Of a DNA stretch of 64,000 nt, positions 15,539 to 23,783 are shown in pieces. Position 1 is the first letter of the stretch, and each line of letters opens with the position of its first letter. Made by a program: the position numbers and the translations under genes. The stretch is from Coriobacteriia bacterium (lineage in GTDB: Bacteria; Actinomycetota; Coriobacteriia; Coriobacteriales; RUG033). The DNA is taken from assembly GCA_015655215.1 (NCBI GenBank), contig JAATFL010000009.1, positions 62,001 to 126,000 of the forward strand, given 5' to 3'. A model generated the notes under the pieces. The model searched no databases. It was not told where the DNA came from and saw only the letters and a program-made list of their open reading frames with translations.

Positions 15539-16945
15539 ATGCTGCTCTGCGCAAAGTACGTCATCCCCGTCTCCAAGCCCCATATCGAGGACGGTGCCGT
15601 CCTCGTCCATGGCGACCGGATCGTCGAGGTGGGGTACGCCCTCGACATGAAGATGCGCCATCCCGACGAGGAGGTGCGCGACTATGGCGTCGCGGCAATC
15701 ATGCCCGGCTTCGTCGATGTGCACACGCACCTCGAGTACGCGGTCATGCGCGGTCTCGCGCCTGACGCCCCCTTCGTGGAATGGAAGCGGGCCCTCACGG
15801 AGAACGAGGCCCACCTCACCCCGGAGGACTGGGAGAACTCGGCGCTGCTCGGCGGCCTCGAGGCGGTCGCCTCGGGCATCACGACCATCGCCGACGTGAC
15901 GGAGACGGGTGCCTCGGGACGCGCCGCCGCTGCCATCGGGATGCGCGGGGTCATCTACCGCGAGGTGGGGACGATGGACAAGAAGCAGATCGAGAGCGTG
16001 ATCGGTGCCGCCGACGAGGACATCAGACAATGGCGTGAGGCCTCGAACCCGGCGCTCATCTCGGTGGGCATGGCGGCCAACACGCTCTACACGAGCCACC
16101 CGGCGCTCCTCTCGGCCGTCGCGGAGTACGGGTCGGACGGCACCCCGCTCGCCTTGCACATCGCAAGCTCTCGGGAGGAGTGCGATTTCGTACGCTATGG
16201 CAGCTCGCCCTTCTCGGTGCACAACAACGAGATGGAGCGCGGATACGGCATCGACATGCCCCCATGGCTGCCAACGGGCGTGACGCCGGTGCGCTATGCG
16301 CTCAACTGGGGTATCTTCGACGCCCCCAACGTGCTCGCGATCAACTGCGTGTACGTGGACGATGCCGACATCGCCAAACTCGCCGCCCGCGACGTGGCCA
16401 TCGCCTACTGCCCGCGCAGCAACGCGAAGCTCGGCATGGGCGTGGCCCCGGTCCCCGAGTTCCTCAAGGCTGGTATCCGCGTGGGGCTCGGCACCGACTC
16501 GCCCGCCTCTTCGGACACGATGGACCCCATCGACGAGATGCGCATCGGGTTGTACATGCAGCGTGCCCAGAGCAGCAAGCTCACGTTCATGGAGACCGAG
16601 GAGATCATCGGCATGGCGACGCTTGGCGGCGCCCGGGCACTGCGCATGGAGGACTCCATCGGCTCGCTCGACGTAGGCAAGCAGGCCGACATCATCGTCC
16701 TCAACATGTCGAACTCGCACCAATCGCCCACGCAGTCCCCGGAGGCCGCGATCGTGCACACCTCCAACCAGGACAACGTCATCATGACGATGGTCGCCGG
16801 GTCGGTCCTCTACGAGTTCGGCGAGCATCGTCATCGGGTCTCGGCACCCCGGATGAAGGCGATCGCCCAGGAGATGCGCACGAAGCTGCATGCGACGCAC
16901 GTCTCGGTGCGGGCGCTGCGCCAACGTGCCGCGCCCGACGAGTGA
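15539..16945 (+). CDS. Amidohydrolase-family protein (MtaD/TrzA-like) with altered catalytic residues
   Basis: A 468-residue protein starting at 15539 behind GGAGGTG. It matches the ATZ/TRZ and methylthioadenosine/S-adenosylhomocysteine deaminase group: metal ligands HTH (His62, His64), a strand-5 His (His207 in LHIAS), the strand-8 Asp320 (GLGTDSPAS), and the substrate-loop motif CPRSNAKLGMGVAPVP. Two positions usually needed for hydrolytic deamination are changed. The HxxE glutamate is Ser210, and the strand-6 histidine (usually A-H-C-V) is Asn269 in AINCVYV. It follows menG and lies in a window with SAH-recycling genes, so both aminodeoxyfutalosine deaminase and SAH/MTA deaminase were considered. 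The missing residues leave its activity open. Confidence 0.8.
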   Translation: MLLCAKYVIPVSKPHIEDGAVLVHGDRIVEVGYALDMKMRHPDEEVRDYGVAAIMPGFVDVHTHLEYAVMRGLAPDAPFVEWKRALTENEAHLTPEDWENSALLGGLEAVASGITTIADVTETGASGRAAAAIGMRGVIYREVGTMDKKQIESVIGAADEDIRQWREASNPALISVGMAANTLYTSHPALLSAVAEYGSDGTPLALHIASSREECDFVRYGSSPFSVHNNEMERGYGIDMPPWLPTGVTPVRYALNWGIFDAPNVLAINCVYVDDADIAKLAARDVAIAYCPRSNAKLGMGVAPVPEFLKAGIRVGLGTDSPASSDTMDPIDEMRIGLYMQRAQSSKLTFMETEEIIGMATLGGARALRMEDSIGSLDVGKQADIIVLNMSNSHQSPTQSPEAAIVHTSNQDNVIMTMVAGSVLYEFGEHRHRVSAPRMKAIAQEMRTKLHATHVSVRALRQRAAPDE

Positions 16946-17155
16946 TCGTCGGCGATTGTGAAGAGGATGCGAAGACCGCTGTCGATGCCACGACCCGTGC
17001 ATACCCCTCGCCGTTCACATCCCGCTGACATCTCGACCGCGCGTCATCGACCGGTTACGCTTCCAACCCATACGGTTATGCGCACGTACGCGTACCGATG
17101 ATGCGGGCGAATCGGCCCCGAAGGCCCCAGGAAGCTTTGATAAGGAGCACGATAC

Positions 17156-17647
17156 ATGGCCCACGACGACTTTTTCGATGACGACGAACTCGAGGACGTC
17201 CCATCAACCCCCAACTCGACGGATGATGGGGAGGACCGACTCCCCGTCGATGGAGCATCGAGCGTCGCCCGTGCGGGCAAGGGGGCTGGCGGCGCGTCCA
17301 TCGATGTGGCGGGTGACACGGGTCAGGACCGGAACCAGCTGGAGGCCGATGCCGCGGCGGGGGATGCCGTGCGAGCCCCTCGTCAGGGTCCCTCCTTCGC
17401 GGTGGTCGTGGCCATCGCCATCGTGTCCCTGTTGCTCGGTATCGTGATCGGCTTCGCCATCGCCTCGTCGGCCTCGACGGCGACGGGTACCTCGGTGGGA
17501 GTCGCGAACACGAATACGACGAACTCCTCGACGTCCAACGACTCCACCACGTCCTCCACGACCGATGCCACGCTTCCCGAAGGACACCCCAGCGTTTCGG
17601 AAGAGACGACCAACGACGCATCGACATCCAACGCGACATCCGACTGA
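17156..17647 (+). CDS. Single-pass membrane protein with acidic N-terminus and Ser/Thr-rich exterior
   Basis: A 163-residue protein behind AAGGAG. Residues 1-75 are acidic (MAHDDFFDDDELEDV) and would be cytoplasmic. One transmembrane helix lies near residues 80-104 (FAVVVAIAIVSLLLGIVIGF). The remaining 58 residues are almost entirely Ser, Thr, Asn and Ala with repeated TNTTNSS-type patterns, typical of a disordered, possibly glycosylated exterior. It is followed 83 bases later by a second membrane protein with the same kind of Ser-rich linker, which suggests a pair. No family recognised. Confidence 0.7.
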   Translation: MAHDDFFDDDELEDVPSTPNSTDDGEDRLPVDGASSVARAGKGAGGASIDVAGDTGQDRNQLEADAAAGDAVRAPRQGPSFAVVVAIAIVSLLLGIVIGFAIASSASTATGTSVGVANTNTTNSSTSNDSTTSSTTDATLPEGHPSVSEETTNDASTSNATSD

Positions 17648-17730
17648 CGCGCCTCCTCTCTCGATGGACGGTGTCGCGCGATCAGGACGCGCCTGGGTGC
17701 GCGAATCGAACAGGAAGGGGACATGCTCCC

Positions 17731-18408
17731 ATGGCTTTTGACAAGAAGAACACCTCGCTCGGTATGAAGGTCGGCATCATCGTGGTATGCGTGCTCTTGG
17801 CGCTTGCGATGACGATCCCGTCCCTCTCGGCACTTCTCAGCACGTCGTCCTCGTCGAACAACTCGTCGTCATCGTCCGATTCCTCGAGCGACTCGACGCT
17901 CTCGGTCCCCTCGTCCACCTCGACGGTGGACTAGACCAACACGTATTACAGCACCTTGGTCGACGCCCTGCAGACGGAGATCGACAAGGGCTCGACCAGC
18001 GTGGGTCTCTACGAGCAGCTCGGCAACGACTACTTCGACTGGGCCAACGCGCTCTCCTCCTATCACTCGGACGACACGAAGGCCGCATCCGATGCGGCCG
18101 TCTACTGGAGCAAGGCCCTCTCGGCGTACGACACCTACCTTGCAAGCAACCAGAAGGACGCCGTCTCGGTCGATCGCGCCATCGCCACATACGAGACGGG
18201 CGACTCGGCCGGTGCCATCTCCCAACTCGAGACGTTCACGTCGACGGTGACGGACTATCCGCAGGCGTGGTACTACCTCGGTTACCTCTATGAGCTCAAG
18301 GGGGATACCGCAAACGCCAAGGCCGCCTATCAGAAGGTCCTCGATACCGACCCCGACGACACCCTCGGTCTCAAGGACACGCTCACCTCCGAGATCGCGA
18401 GCATGTGA
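17731..18408 (+). pseudogene. Membrane-anchored TPR protein interrupted by an in-frame TAG codon
   Basis: Reading starts at the ATG at 17731 behind AGGAAGGGG. It encodes a transmembrane helix (about residues 12-32) and a Ser-rich linker, and meets TAG at codon 68 (17932-17934). The same frame continues at once with TNTYYSTLVDALQ and about 150 residues of tetratricopeptide-like helices (YYLGYLYELKGDTANAKAAYQKVLDTDPDD) to a TGA at 18408. No frameshift is needed and the protein-like composition continues through the stop. A TTG at 17956 could in principle start the TPR part separately, but no good ribosome-binding site precedes it. This is a nonsense mutation, a readthrough site or a sequence error. 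TAG is used as a normal stop elsewhere in the window (for example at 5138), so genome-wide recoding is unlikely. Confidence 0.75.
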
Positions 18409-18413
18409 TCTAG

Positions 18414-18447
18414 CCCGCTGCACGGTGCGTCTCGGCCCTGCAGCGGG
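18414..18447 (+). terminator. Hairpin after the TPR gene, terminator-like without U-tract
   Basis: CCCGCTGCA at 18414-18422 pairs perfectly with TGCAGCGGG at 18439-18447 across a 16-base loop, six bases after the TPR gene's stop. There is no U-run, as for several other gene-end hairpins in this window. Confidence 0.45.
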
Positions 18448-18487
18448 TCGTCAATCCTGCCGCACGCGGCGGTGTGCGTGATTCTGG

Positions 18488-18517
18488 TTGCCTATCGTGC
18501 CATGCGTCCTGTAAACT
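18488..18517 (+). promoter_or_regulatory. Promoter of tatA
   Basis: TTGCCT at 18488-18493 and TAAACT at 18512-18517 are separated by 18 bases, a reasonable housekeeping promoter 60-90 bases ahead of the tatA start. It would drive tatA-tatC and possibly hypA-hypB. Confidence 0.55.
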
Positions 18518-18579
18518 ACTGCGTTTGCAGGGGCAACCCATACAACCAACTCACACCATGAAAGAGGGGTGCGCGTCTT

Positions 18580-19095
18580 ATGTTCGGAATCGGCGGAACA
18601 GAATTCCTGCTGATCCTCTTATTCGCGTTTCTCATCGTGGGCCCCGATAAGATGCCCCAATTGGGTAGGACCATCGGTCGTGCCATGCGTCAGTTCAAGA
18701 ACGCGCAAGATGAGATGAACAAGGTCATCCGCACGGAGGTGTACGATCCACTCAAGGACAACGAGCCGCTCAAGAACCCGGCCGACATCCTTTCCGGTAA
18801 GTCGACCGCGCAGAAGAAGCCGGTCAAGACCGTTTCGACCGCAAGCCAGGAGACGTTCGCGGAGCGCAAGGCCCGTCTTGCGCGAGAGCGTGCGCAAGCG
18901 ACGACGAAGGCGGATTCCGTCTCCACGTCGCCTGCGACGGCAGCATCCGCTGCGACGGGGGTGACCGTGGCAGACTCTCTCTATCCCTCGGTCCCTACCG
19001 TCGAGGGTTCCGCGCCCGACTCCGGCACCGCGACCCCATCCACCACGCCCACATCGGGCGACGCGAGCGGGAAGGAGGGGAAGGAGGGCGCATAG
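18580..19095 (+). CDS. tatA: Twin-arginine translocase subunit TatA/TatB
   Basis: A 171-residue protein with the canonical Tat A/B N-terminus: a short periplasmic start (MFGIGGTEF), a membrane helix (LLILLFAFLIVGP), a hinge (GPDKMPQLGRTIG) and an amphipathic helix (RAMRQFKNAQDEMNKVIR). The C-terminal 120 residues are low-complexity, rich in Ala, Thr and Ser. It forms the export pore for folded proteins with a twin-arginine signal and is followed 15 bases later by tatC. It could be called TatA or TatB, since a single copy may serve both roles in Gram-positives. Confidence 0.92.
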   Translation: MFGIGGTEFLLILLFAFLIVGPDKMPQLGRTIGRAMRQFKNAQDEMNKVIRTEVYDPLKDNEPLKNPADILSGKSTAQKKPVKTVSTASQETFAERKARLARERAQATTKADSVSTSPATAASAATGVTVADSLYPSVPTVEGSAPDSGTATPSTTPTSGDASGKEGKEGA

Positions 19096-19110
19096 CGTAC
19101 CTTCGGACAC

Positions 19111-19884
19111 ATGCCAATCGGACCTGCACGTATGCCACTCTTCGACCACCTGGGAGAACTGCGGCGCCGCGTCTTCATCTCGGTCATCTCGCTCGTCGTC
19201 GCCGCGTGCGTACTCTATATGGTGACTCCGCAACTCATCCAGTTCCTCATCGACCCCATCCGCGACTACATGACGGCCGCCGGTACCGACACCCTGGTGG
19301 TCCTCGACCCGCTTGGTGGCTTCACCATCCGGTTCAAGGTCGCGTTCTTCTGCGCCTTCATCGTCACCGCTCCCATCTGGCTGTGGCAGATATTCGCCTT
19401 CTTCCTCCCGGCCCTCAAGGAGAACGAGCGCAAGTGGGTCATCCCCACGTTCACCGTGGGCGTCTTCCTCTTCGTACTCGGCATGGGCTTCTGCTACGGC
19501 GTCATCCTGCGTCCGGCGTTTCAGTGGATGATGCAGCAGAGTGCGGATATCGCCACCATCATGCCCACCGCCCAGGAGTACCTCACGCTCATCATGCAGT
19601 TCGAGGTGGGATTCGGCATCGCCTTCGAGTTGCCACTCGTCGTGTTCTACCTCATCGTGTTCAACATCGTGCCCTATAAGAAGCTGCGGGGCGCGTGGCG
19701 CACCGTCTACGTCTCCCTCCTGGTCATCTCGGCCTTCGTCACCCCGGACGCCAGCCCGGTCACGATGGTCCTCATGTTCGCCGCCATCGCCGTCCTCTAC
19801 GAGGTGTCGTTGTTCGTGGCACGCATCGTGCTCAACAGACGCATCAAGGGGCAGAAGGACAAGGAACTCGCCGAGCAGATATGA
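19111..19884 (+). CDS. tatC: Twin-arginine translocase subunit TatC
   Basis: A 257-residue membrane protein that binds twin-arginine signals. It has six predicted helices. The cytoplasmic N-terminus reads MPLFDHLGELRRRVF, the TatC signature, and the conserved loop FFLPALKENERK follows the second helix. A possible internal start is the ATG at 19132, where that signature begins; the longer form adds seven residues. It is encoded directly after tatA and just before hypA. Hydrogenase small subunits are typical Tat substrates, so this linkage is functionally sensible. Confidence 0.95.
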   Translation: MPIGPARMPLFDHLGELRRRVFISVISLVVAACVLYMVTPQLIQFLIDPIRDYMTAAGTDTLVVLDPLGGFTIRFKVAFFCAFIVTAPIWLWQIFAFFLPALKENERKWVIPTFTVGVFLFVLGMGFCYGVILRPAFQWMMQQSADIATIMPTAQEYLTLIMQFEVGFGIAFELPLVVFYLIVFNIVPYKKLRGAWRTVYVSLLVISAFVTPDASPVTMVLMFAAIAVLYEVSLFVARIVLNRRIKGQKDKELAEQI

Positions 19885-19894
19885 GGAGGGTCCC

Positions 19895-20242
19895 GTGCAC
19901 GAGCTGAGCTTGATGGAGGGCCTCCTCGAATCCGTCGAGGAGGCCGCACGTGATGCGGGGGCCCTCCGGGTCATGTCCATCCATCTCAAGATCGGTGTGA
20001 TGACCGAGGTGGTGGACGAGTCGCTCGAGTTCGCCTTCGAGGTGCTGTCCCAGGGTACGCTCTCGGAGGGTGCCGACCTGACCGTTGAGCGCATCCAGCC
20101 TGTCAGCCGCTGCCTTGATTGTGGTACGGAGTTCATACACGATCGATACCACCTCACCTGCCCGGACTGCGGGTCGTTCGCGACGCAGCTCATCGAGGGA
20201 CGGGAGATGCTCATCGACAACATCGAGGTCGACCTGCCATAG
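19895..20242 (+). CDS. hypA: Hydrogenase nickel-incorporation protein HypA
   Basis: A 115-residue protein starting at GTG 19895 behind GAGGAGGG, 10 bases after tatC. It begins (f)MHELSLMEG, giving the His2 nickel ligand. The zinc domain carries two CxxC motifs (CLDCG and CPDCG) around residues 74 and 92. It delivers nickel to the large subunit of [NiFe]-hydrogenases together with HypB, encoded next. No hydrogenase structural gene lies in this window, so the target enzyme is elsewhere. Confidence 0.95.
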   Translation: MHELSLMEGLLESVEEAARDAGALRVMSIHLKIGVMTEVVDESLEFAFEVLSQGTLSEGADLTVERIQPVSRCLDCGTEFIHDRYHLTCPDCGSFATQLIEGREMLIDNIEVDLP

Positions 20243-20324
20243 GGCGGGCGACATGCACCCACGCCTGACCGGTCCGCCCGATGAGGGCGTCGCGCGGGTG
20301 CCGTGTGAAGGAAGGGACGCGCTC

Positions 20325-21029
20325 ATGGTACGAATCGACTTGGAGAAGTCCATCCTCGACAGGAACGACGAGGCCGCCCGGGTCAATCGGGTGCGCTTCG
20401 ACGAGAAGCACGTCCTCGTGCTCGACCTGCTCAGCTCGCCGGGGTCGGGGAAGACGTCGACGATACAGGCCACCATCGAGGCGCTGCGCGATCGTTATCG
20501 CATCGCCGTGATCGAGGGAGACATCGCGAGTTCGGTCGATGCCGACAAGATCAAGGCTGGCGGCACCCCGGCAGTGCAGATCAACACGGGGGGGCTGTGC
20601 CATCTCGAGGCGCAGATGATCCAACGTGCGGTCGACGCACTCGACCTCGATGCCCTCGACCTCGTCATCATCGAGAACGTGGGCAACCTCGTATGCCCTG
20701 TCGACTTCTACCTCGGGGAGCACGCCAAGGTGATGATCCTCTCCGTTCCCGAAGGTGATGACAAGCCACTCAAGTACCCGGGCATCTTCCAGGCCGTGCG
20801 TGCCGTCATCGTCAACAAGATCGACGTGAAGCCCTATTTCACGTTTGATGAGCCCGTGTTCCGCGATCACGTGCAGCAACTCAACCCCGGCGTTCCGGTG
20901 TTCTCGCTTTCGGCGACCTCCGGGGAGGGCGTGCAGGCGTGGACGGAGTGGGTTGCCGCTCGCATCGAGGGCCTTCGCCGTGGCGTCGACCTGTCGGAGA
21001 CCCCGTCGGCCGTGGGATCGATCGCGTAG
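20325..21029 (+). CDS. hypB: Hydrogenase nickel-incorporation GTPase HypB
   Basis: A 234-residue SIMIBI-class GTPase starting at ATG 20325 behind GAAGGAAGGGA. The P-loop is LLSSPGSGKTST. Metal and switch motifs include IEGDIASSVDADKI, TGGLCHLE (the conserved Cys-His for nickel) and the base-specificity motif VNKIDVK. The N-terminus lacks the His-rich nickel-storage stretch seen in some HypB proteins. It works with HypA upstream (82-base gap). Confidence 0.95.
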   Translation: MVRIDLEKSILDRNDEAARVNRVRFDEKHVLVLDLLSSPGSGKTSTIQATIEALRDRYRIAVIEGDIASSVDADKIKAGGTPAVQINTGGLCHLEAQMIQRAVDALDLDALDLVIIENVGNLVCPVDFYLGEHAKVMILSVPEGDDKPLKYPGIFQAVRAVIVNKIDVKPYFTFDEPVFRDHVQQLNPGVPVFSLSATSGEGVQAWTEWVAARIEGLRRGVDLSETPSAVGSIA

Positions 21030-21196
21030 TCCCGGGCCCGTGCGCACGACATGCGCATCCAGCCCGCCGCTCGACCGTGAACTTGCCGTACTTGCCGTAT
21101 GCGTGTTGCTGTTTTGCAAGCGCGTCGTCCTGTTGTACCGTACCACCCGAGTGCACCATCTGAGAGCATCGCCAACCACCGAGTGGGGGTTCGTCC

Positions 21197-23782
21197 TTGA
21201 AGCTTGTCATCACCGAGAAGAACATCGCCGCCGATAACATCTCGAAGATATTGGCGGATACCAAGCCGAAGACGGACAAAGTCTACTCGACGCCGGCCTA
21301 TCGCTTCACGCATCGGGGCGAGGAGTGGGTGTGCGTGGGCCTCAAGGGGCACATCCTCGAACTCGACTTCCCCGAGCGGCTCGTCTACGACGCGAAGCGC
21401 GGTTGGGAGGGCATCACGACCGAAGGCGAGTTGCTGCCCGCCCACGTGCCCGACTCGCTCCCCCGTCCTCCCTTCCCGTCCAAGCGCAAGCCGTTCCTCG
21501 CCGACGGTGTCGACCTCAAGGCTTGGAAGGTGCCGGCACTGCCGTACCTGGTCTACTCCCCGCTTCTCAAGAACCCGGCGGAGAAGGAGATCATCCGTGC
21601 CCTCAGGAACCTCGCGAAGAAGGCGGACAGCGTCATCATCGCCACCGACTTCGACCGCGAGGGCGAGCTCATCGGGTCGGATGCCATGGGCGTGGTGCTC
21701 GAGTCCAACCCCGCCCTCCCCATCCAGCGCGCCCGCTACTCCGCCATCACGAAGGAGGAGATAGGCTACGCGTTCTCGCACCTTCTCGACCTCGATTCCA
21801 ACCTGGCCGCCGCGGGCGAGTCGCGTCAGGACATCGATCTCGTATGGGGAGCGGTCCTCACCCGCTACCTCACCTCCGCCAAGTACTCGGGGTTCGGCAA
21901 CGTGCGCAGCGCCGGGCGCGTTCAGACGCCCACGCTCACGCTCGTGGTCGAGCGCGAGAAGCTGCGCGACGCGTTCGTCCCCGAGGACTACTGGGAGGTG
22001 AAGGCGTCGTTCACGCACGGCGTCGACGACATCGTCGCGCTGCACGCCAAGGGGCGCTTCACCGACAAGGCCGCCGCGGACGTGGTGATGGCCCACGTTG
22101 CCGATGCCAGCCAGGGCGTGGTATCGGCCATCGACAAGAAGCGCCGCACCTCGGCGCCACCCGCACCGTTCAACACGACGTCACTCATGGCCGCCGCCGC
22201 GGCCGAGGGCATCACCCCGGCCCGTACGATGCGCATCGCCGAGTCCCTCTACATGAATGGCTTCACGAGCTATCCCCGCGTGGACAACACCGTCTACCCC
22301 GCGTCGCTCGACCTCGCCGCCACGCTCGGGATGCTCACCGACGTGCCCGCCTACGCTCCCTATGCGCGGCAGTTGCTGGATGGCGGCAAGCTTCATCCCA
22401 CGCGCGGGAAGAAGGAGGAGACGGACCACCCGCCCATCTACCCCACCGGCGTGGGAGACCCCGATCGCCTCAAGCCGGAGGAATGGAAGCTCTACAACCT
22501 CATCGCGCGACGCTTCATGGCGACGCTCTCCAACCCAGCCGTCATCGAGGGTACCAAGATCACCATCGAGGTCGCCGGCGAGCCGTTCGTCGCCAAGGGG
22601 GATGTGCTGGTGGAACGCGGATACCGCGCCATCTATCCCTACGGTCTCAAGAAAGACGAGCAGCTCCCCGTGGTGAACCAGCACGACGAGGTCGCGTTCA
22701 ACGGTGCCGAACTCCTCGCCAAGCAGACCACCCCTCCCGGGCGTTACTCGCAGGGCAGCCTGCTCCAGGAGATGGAGAGACAGGGGCTCGGCACCAAGTC
22801 GACCCGTCACTCCATCATAGAGCGCCTCTACAACGTCCGCTACATCGCCGGCGACGCGATCGAGCCCACGCAGCTTGGACGCGCGGTCATCGACGCGCTC
22901 ACCGAGTTCGCACCGCACATCACCTCGCCCAACATGACAGCGGAGCTCGAGGCCGAGATGGACAGCATCTCCAAGGGGACGACCACCCGTGACGTGGTCG
23001 TGGGACATTCGCGGGATCTGCTCGCCGACGTGATGGAGGGGCTCATCCCGCGCAAGGACGAACTTGGCTCGCGCATCAGCGACGCCGTCACGGCCGATGC
23101 CCGCGTGGGAGCCTGCCCCGAGTGCGGGGGCGACCTCCTCGTCAAGACGAGTGCCAAGACGAGGGGGAGCTTCCTGGGTTGCGCCAACTGGCCGGACTGC
23201 AGCGTGACGTACCCGCTTCCCAAGGGCAAGATCGAACCCGTGGAGGGGATGTGCCCCGTATGCGGCAAGCCGCAGGTCAAGGTCATCGCCTTTCGCACCA
23301 AGCCGCAGGTGGTGTGCGTCGATCCCCTCTGTCCGACCAACCGGGAGCCGGACATCTTCGTGGGTGAGTGCCCGGTGTGCAAGGCGGCCGGTCGCGAAGG
23401 CAGGCTCGTGGCGCAGAAGTCTCCGCGTTCGCTCAAGCGCTTCATCCGTTGCACCAACTACGAGCTCTGCGATGTGAGCTACCCTCTCCCGCAGCGTGGC
23501 AAGCTGAGGGCCACCGGCGAGACGTGCGAGCATTGCGGCGCACCCATCGTCGAGGTCGACAACGGCTCGCGTCGAGGTGTATGGCGCCTCTGCGTCAACT
23601 ACGACTGCCCTGCCAAGGCCGAGGAGCAGGCGGCCAAGGAAGCGGCCGGCAAGAGCCGGGGTGCATCCACCCCGGCAGGGAAGCGGGCGAGCGCCACGTC
23701 GAAGGCGTCCGCCGGGAGGCGCACCCCGTCCAAGGGCACCGCCCCGAAGGGGACGGCCAAGCGCACCCGAGGGGAGCGGTGA
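21197..23782 (+). CDS. topA: Type IA DNA topoisomerase of archaeal TopA type
   Basis: An 861-residue topoisomerase starting at TTG 21197 (KLVITEKNIAA is the normal family start). Toprim motifs include the N-terminal EKN and the metal-binding IATDFDREGELIG. The strand-passage region has SAGRVQTPTL, and the active-site Tyr lies in SYPRVDNTVYP. The RVQTPTL and SYPR-DNTVYP forms resemble archaeal TopA and topoisomerase III rather than the SAGRVQSVAL and TYMRTDS of most bacterial TopA. The C-terminus holds four Cys4 zinc-ribbon-like modules (about residues 636, 684, 725 and 777) and ends in a basic Lys/Arg/Ala/Ser tail of about 55 residues. It leads a tight run with tmk and holB. Confidence 0.93.
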   Translation: MKLVITEKNIAADNISKILADTKPKTDKVYSTPAYRFTHRGEEWVCVGLKGHILELDFPERLVYDAKRGWEGITTEGELLPAHVPDSLPRPPFPSKRKPFLADGVDLKAWKVPALPYLVYSPLLKNPAEKEIIRALRNLAKKADSVIIATDFDREGELIGSDAMGVVLESNPALPIQRARYSAITKEEIGYAFSHLLDLDSNLAAAGESRQDIDLVWGAVLTRYLTSAKYSGFGNVRSAGRVQTPTLTLVVEREKLRDAFVPEDYWEVKASFTHGVDDIVALHAKGRFTDKAAADVVMAHVADASQGVVSAIDKKRRTSAPPAPFNTTSLMAAAAAEGITPARTMRIAESLYMNGFTSYPRVDNTVYPASLDLAATLGMLTDVPAYAPYARQLLDGGKLHPTRGKKEETDHPPIYPTGVGDPDRLKPEEWKLYNLIARRFMATLSNPAVIEGTKITIEVAGEPFVAKGDVLVERGYRAIYPYGLKKDEQLPVVNQHDEVAFNGAELLAKQTTPPGRYSQGSLLQEMERQGLGTKSTRHSIIERLYNVRYIAGDAIEPTQLGRAVIDALTEFAPHITSPNMTAELEAEMDSISKGTTTRDVVVGHSRDLLADVMEGLIPRKDELGSRISDAVTADARVGACPECGGDLLVKTSAKTRGSFLGCANWPDCSVTYPLPKGKIEPVEGMCPVCGKPQVKVIAFRTKPQVVCVDPLCPTNREPDIFVGECPVCKAAGREGRLVAQKSPRSLKRFIRCTNYELCDVSYPLPQRGKLRATGETCEHCGAPIVEVDNGSRRGVWRLCVNYDCPAKAEEQAAKEAAGKSRGASTPAGKRASATSKASAGRRTPSKGTAPKGTAKRTRGER

Positions 23783-23783
23783 C

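Noticed and set aside
15485-17002. 505-codon minus-strand frame opposite the amidohydrolase
   Set aside because: Same antisense artefact; the plus-strand frame has clear metal-binding motifs and a good ribosome-binding site.
17011-17034. Pho-box-like repeat (GTTCACATCCC then GCTGACATCTC) upstream of the membrane protein at 17156
   Set aside because: Only one unit resembles the boxes at 12481-12529, spacing differs, and no -10 is correctly placed.
17932-17934. TAG as a pyrrolysine or otherwise reassigned codon
   Set aside because: TAG ends other genes here in the normal way, no pylT/pylS is in the window, and a TPR protein is not a typical pyrrolysine protein. Mutation, readthrough or sequence error is simpler.
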